Origin: Oscillospiraceae bacterium
Lineage (GTDB): Bacteria > Bacillota > Clostridia > Oscillospirales > Ruminococcaceae
Length of the DNA stretch: 37,127 nucleotides
NCBI GenBank assembly: GCA_022508945.1
Contig: JAFLUE010000007.1
Span: 1-37,127 of the forward strand
Reading direction: 5' to 3'
The notes below the pieces were generated by a model, which did not search any database, was not told where the DNA came from, and saw only the letters and a program-made list of their open reading frames with translations. Below, in pieces: positions 36,387-37,127 of this stretch (position 1 is the first letter of the stretch; the number at the start of each line of letters is the position of its first letter). The translations under genes and the position numbers were made by a program.

Positions 36387-37127
36387 TTATAAGCCCCAAA
36401 CCTCATGGATATCTTGAAATTCTATAGGCTCAATAATACGATCCCAACCGAATTTCCATACGCCGCTTTCCTTTTTCAGCACGCCCTTTCCCGGCATTGC
36501 GTTTCCTATACCATCAATGTAGAAAAAATATGAAAATACGATCTCATCATCTGTTTTTGACATGACCTTTGCCATCATACCGGGACATGGCAGGCGCGAA
36601 TTACCCGGACCAATTGGAATATGATACAATCTGCCGTTTATTTCAATAAGCAGCGGCTCATATGGCTCAGAGTAATCCCGAAGAACGATCCGGTCATTTT
36701 CAATATCCGCGTATGCTCTGTAATCATCAATAGAACCTGAGAAAAAATACTGTTGGTACAGAGCATTAAATTCGTCAAAATTGTTGAAATAAGTATTGGG
36801 CACAATAAAGTAAGGAAGCTCCATGCCTTTGTATTCCAGTATATACTGATATTTGTGTTCGGCATCGGTGTTGTTCTCATATTCAAGCTCATAAATGTTA
36901 TCATAATAAATGTTATAATGTAATGCACAATACAAAAAGAGAGCCATGGGATAGTTTTCCTTCAAGAATGATTGAAGCCATAGGTCGTCCTCTGTGAAAT
37001 CATCATACTCAAAGTCGTCAAAATATACAACATCATATTCATGCGGTGTTTCCGCCGAGCTTTCGCCGCTGCCCGAATTTGGTGTATGATCCGATGACGA
37101 GGAGTCTTCATATGTGCTGCCGTCCGG
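36387..37127 (-). CDS. Exported/lipoprotein-like protein with Ser-rich linker, N-terminus beyond the window edge
   Basis: Track ORF (start 36965) begins at TTG; the same frame stays open to 37127 reading PDGSTYEDSSSSDHTPNSGSGESSAETPHEYDVVYFDDFEYDDFTEDDLWLQSFLKENYP. Confidence 0.7.
   Translation of the reverse strand, partial: PDGSTYEDSSSSDHTPNSGSGESSAETPHEYDVVYFDDFEYDDFTEDDLWLQSFLKENYPMALFLYCALHYNIYYDNIYELEYENNTDAEHKYQYILEYKGMELPYFIVPNTYFNNFDEFNALYQQYFFSGSIDDYRAYADIENDRIVLRDYSEPYEPLLIEINGRLYHIPIGPGNSRLPCPGMMAKVMSKTDDEIVFSYFFYIDGIGNAMPGKGVLKKESGVWKFGWDRIIEPIEFQDIHEVWGL

Noticed and set aside
1-37127. CRISPR array, rRNA operon, insertion sequence transposase, prophage or toxin-antitoxin pair
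   Set aside because: None seen: no regularly spaced repeats with unique spacers, no rRNA signatures, and no transposase or integrase reading frame among the ORFs.

Overview
The window looks like a chromosomal segment from a gut-type Clostridia/Oscillospiraceae-like bacterium (taxon inferred from gene content and style, not searched). Left end: two very large cell-wall-anchored pectinolytic proteins (CE8 pectin methylesterase and PL9-like pectate lyase). Then mostly housekeeping genes: glmS, an AGCS symporter, a DUF3810-type membrane protein, a class A PBP, a transglutaminase-like lipoprotein, a PHP phosphoesterase, a flavin reductase-like protein, a divergent MetRS-like protein, an Amt-PII fusion, a YigZ-family protein, rpmE, a phosphohexomutase, and a dgt-dnaG-rpoD-rpoD2 cluster. 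The right end has an SCP2-like protein with a histone-H1-like tail, tRNA-Gly(CCC), an orphan ABC ATPase and a truncated lipoprotein. The main non-routine signals are: (1) a dispersed ~82-bp intergenic element present twice (112-193 and 28902-28984) with near-identical flanks but a different, still self-complementary, centre; (2) a repeat-hairpin-repeat structure upstream of glmS; (3) a terminator/anti-terminator-like leader upstream of amt-PII with an AAGGGA hexaloop; (4) an SCP2-like domain fused to a Lys/Ala/Pro tail; (5) a MetRS-like protein with a degenerate KMSKS motif; (6) tandem primary-type sigma factors; (7) an ABC ATPase with Gly to Asp in its signature motif. All assignments are by reading; no database search was run.
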